Part shown: in pieces, positions 24,664 to 25,946 of the stretch
Layout of the letters: the number at the start of each line of letters is the position of its first letter
Numbering within the stretch: position 1 is the stretch's first letter
Origin: an uncultured Sutterella sp.
Lineage (GTDB): Bacteria > Pseudomonadota > Gammaproteobacteria > Burkholderiales > Burkholderiaceae_F
Length of the DNA stretch: 25,946 nucleotides
Reading direction: 5' to 3'
NCBI GenBank assembly: GCA_900538905.1
Contig: UPZS01000031.1
Span: forward strand, 1 to 25,946
Position numbers and translations under genes: made by a program
Notes under the pieces: model-generated
What the model saw: the letters and a program-made list of their open reading frames with translations, nothing else
Database searches by the model: none
What the model was told of the DNA's origin: nothing

Positions 24664-25926
24664 ATGCATCTCTCTGAGCTCAAAACACTGCACATCAGCC
24701 AGCTGCTTCAGATGGCTACCGAACTTGAGATCGACAATGCGCAGCGCATGCGCAAGCAGGAACTCATGTTCGCAATTCTCAAAAAGCGTGCCAAACAGGG
24801 CGAACAGATTTTCGGCGACGGCACGCTCGAAGTTTTGCCCGATGGTTTCGGCTTTTTGCGCAGCCCCGACACGAGCTACCTTGCGAGCACCGACGACATC
24901 TATATTTCGCCCTCGCAGATCCGCCGCTTCAACTTGCACACCGGCGACTCGATCGAAGGCGAAGTCCGTACACCCAAAGACAACGAACGCTACTTTGCAC
25001 TCGTCAAAGTCGATACGGTGAACGGCCTTCCGCCCGAACAGCTCAAGCACCGCATGCTCTTTGAAAATCTCACGCCGCTTTTCCCGACCGAGCCGTTGCG
25101 TCTGGAACGCAATATGCGCGGCGAAGAAAACGTAACGGGACGACTGATTGACATCATCGCTCCGATCGGCAAAGGTCAGCGCGGCCTGATCGTCGCCAGC
25201 CCCAAGACAGGTAAGACGATTCTGATGCAGTCCATTGCGCACGCCATCACCGCCAATCACCCCGATTGCGTTTTGATGGTGCTTCTCATTGACGAGCGAC
25301 CCGAAGAAGTGACGGAAATGCAGCGCTCGGTCAAGGGTGAAGTCATTGCCTCTACATTCGACGAACCCGCCACGCGCCACGTGCAGGTGGCTGAAATGGT
25401 GATCGAAAAAGCCAAGCGTCTCGTCGAAAGCAAAAAAGACGTGGTGATTCTGCTCGACTCGATCACGCGTCTGGCCCGCGCCTACAACACTGTGGTGCCG
25501 AGTTCCGGCAAGGTGCTCACGGGCGGCGTGGACGCCAACGCACTGCAGCGTCCGAAGCGCTTCTTCGGTGCGGCCCGCAATGTGGAAGAAGGCGGCTCGC
25601 TCACCATTCTCGGCACGGCACTCGTCGACACCGGCAGCCGCATGGACGAAGTAATCTTTGAAGAATTCAAGGGCACCGGCAACTCCGAAATTGTGATGGA
25701 ACGCCGTCTGGCTGAAAAACGCGTCTACCCGGCCATCAACATCAATCGCTCCGGCACACGACGCGAAGATTTGCTGATTCCCCCGGACAATCTTCAGAAG
25801 ATCTGGATTCTGCGCAAGCTTCTCTTTGATATGGACGAAATCGAAGCCATGGAATTCCTGCTCGAAAAAATCCGCAACACGAAGAGCAACGCCGAATTCT
25901 TCGACATGATGCGCGGCGGCAGATAA
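24664..25926 (+). CDS. rho: Transcription termination factor Rho
   Basis: Rho is a hexameric RNA-dependent ATPase that ends transcription at C-rich, unstructured sites and enforces polarity. The 420-residue protein starts with the expected N-terminal domain ([20 protein letters not shown], 28-47). The RNA-binding cold-shock-like domain follows ([17 protein letters not shown], then [16 protein letters not shown]). Walker A is SPKTGKT (179-185), Walker B is [16 protein letters not shown], and the Q-loop region is [13 protein letters not shown] 24664 aligns with E. coli Rho Met1; an in-frame TTG 18 bp upstream is unlikely. The gene is complete, ending 20 bp before the window edge. rpmE is the expected next gene. 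Confidence 0.97.
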   Translation: MHLSELKTLHISQLLQMATELEIDNAQRMRKQELMFAILKKRAKQGEQIFGDGTLEVLPDGFGFLRSPDTSYLASTDDIYISPSQIRRFNLHTGDSIEGEVRTPKDNERYFALVKVDTVNGLPPEQLKHRMLFENLTPLFPTEPLRLERNMRGEENVTGRLIDIIAPIGKGQRGLIVASPKTGKTILMQSIAHAITANHPDCVLMVLLIDERPEEVTEMQRSVKGEVIASTFDEPATRHVQVAEMVIEKAKRLVESKKDVVILLDSITRLARAYNTVVPSSGKVLTGGVDANALQRPKRFFGAARNVEEGGSLTILGTALVDTGSRMDEVIFEEFKGTGNSEIVMERRLAEKRVYPAININRSGTRREDLLIPPDNLQKIWILRKLLFDMDEIEAMEFLLEKIRNTKSNAEFFDMMRGGR

Positions 25927-25946
25927 TTCTCTTGCTGCCGAGGCAC

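Noticed and set aside
1..25946. CRISPR arrays, prophage genes and toxin-antitoxin pairs.
   Set aside because: No regularly spaced repeats, phage structural genes or recognisable toxin-antitoxin families were seen.

Overview
The window reads as chromosomal DNA of a betaproteobacterium of the order Burkholderiales. The gene orders yebC-purD-...-nadD-rsfS-rlmH-maf, mutL-miaA, tkt-gapA-pgk and trxA-rho are typical of that group, and the protein sequences fit it. A member of the gut family Sutterellaceae (Sutterella/Parasutterella-like) is my best guess, but that is inference from general resemblance, not from a search.

Layout. Positions 1-312 hold no gene. They carry two strong leftward promoters, a hairpin terminator and a boxA-like element, which suggests that an rRNA operon begins just beyond the left edge. 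The molybdenum-cofactor genes mobA (-) and moeA (+) follow, divergently arranged. Next is a leftward pair, a WYL-domain regulator translationally coupled to a metallophosphoesterase. From 4.8 to 9.9 kb there is a rightward housekeeping run: yebC, purD, a small secreted protein of unknown function, nadD, rsfS, rlmH and maf. A frameshifted transposase OrfA remnant sits after maf, where many Burkholderiales carry rng. From 14.2 back to 10.4 kb runs a leftward mutL-miaA-larE set. A DedA-family membrane protein gene (+) converges on the leftward glycolysis/pentose-phosphate set tkt-gapA-pgk. Then come rsmE (+), a decayed AAA-ATPase fragment (+), and the leftward set argF-rluF-like-lgt. A 680-bp gene-free stretch rich in predicted RNA structure precedes trxA, and rho closes the window.

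How the genes work together. Most of the window is core metabolism and information processing: purine synthesis (purD), NAD synthesis (nadD), ribosome maturation and silencing (rsfS, rlmH, rsmE, rluF-like), tRNA modification (miaA), mismatch repair (mutL with an intact endonuclease motif), carbon metabolism (tkt, gapA, pgk), arginine synthesis (argF), lipoprotein maturation (lgt), redox (trxA) and transcription termination (rho). Accessory signals are few: the transposase remnant, the AAA-ATPase stub, the larE gene without visible lar partners, the WYL/phosphoesterase pair and the structured region upstream of trxA.

I found no prophage, CRISPR array, complete insertion sequence, complete tRNA or rRNA gene, or clear novel multi-gene system. 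The best leads are the possible small RNA upstream of trxA, the promoter-terminator arrangement at the left edge, the WYL-phosphoesterase pair, the GapA cofactor-site substitution and a tRNA-Ser 3'-end look-alike inside mutL.
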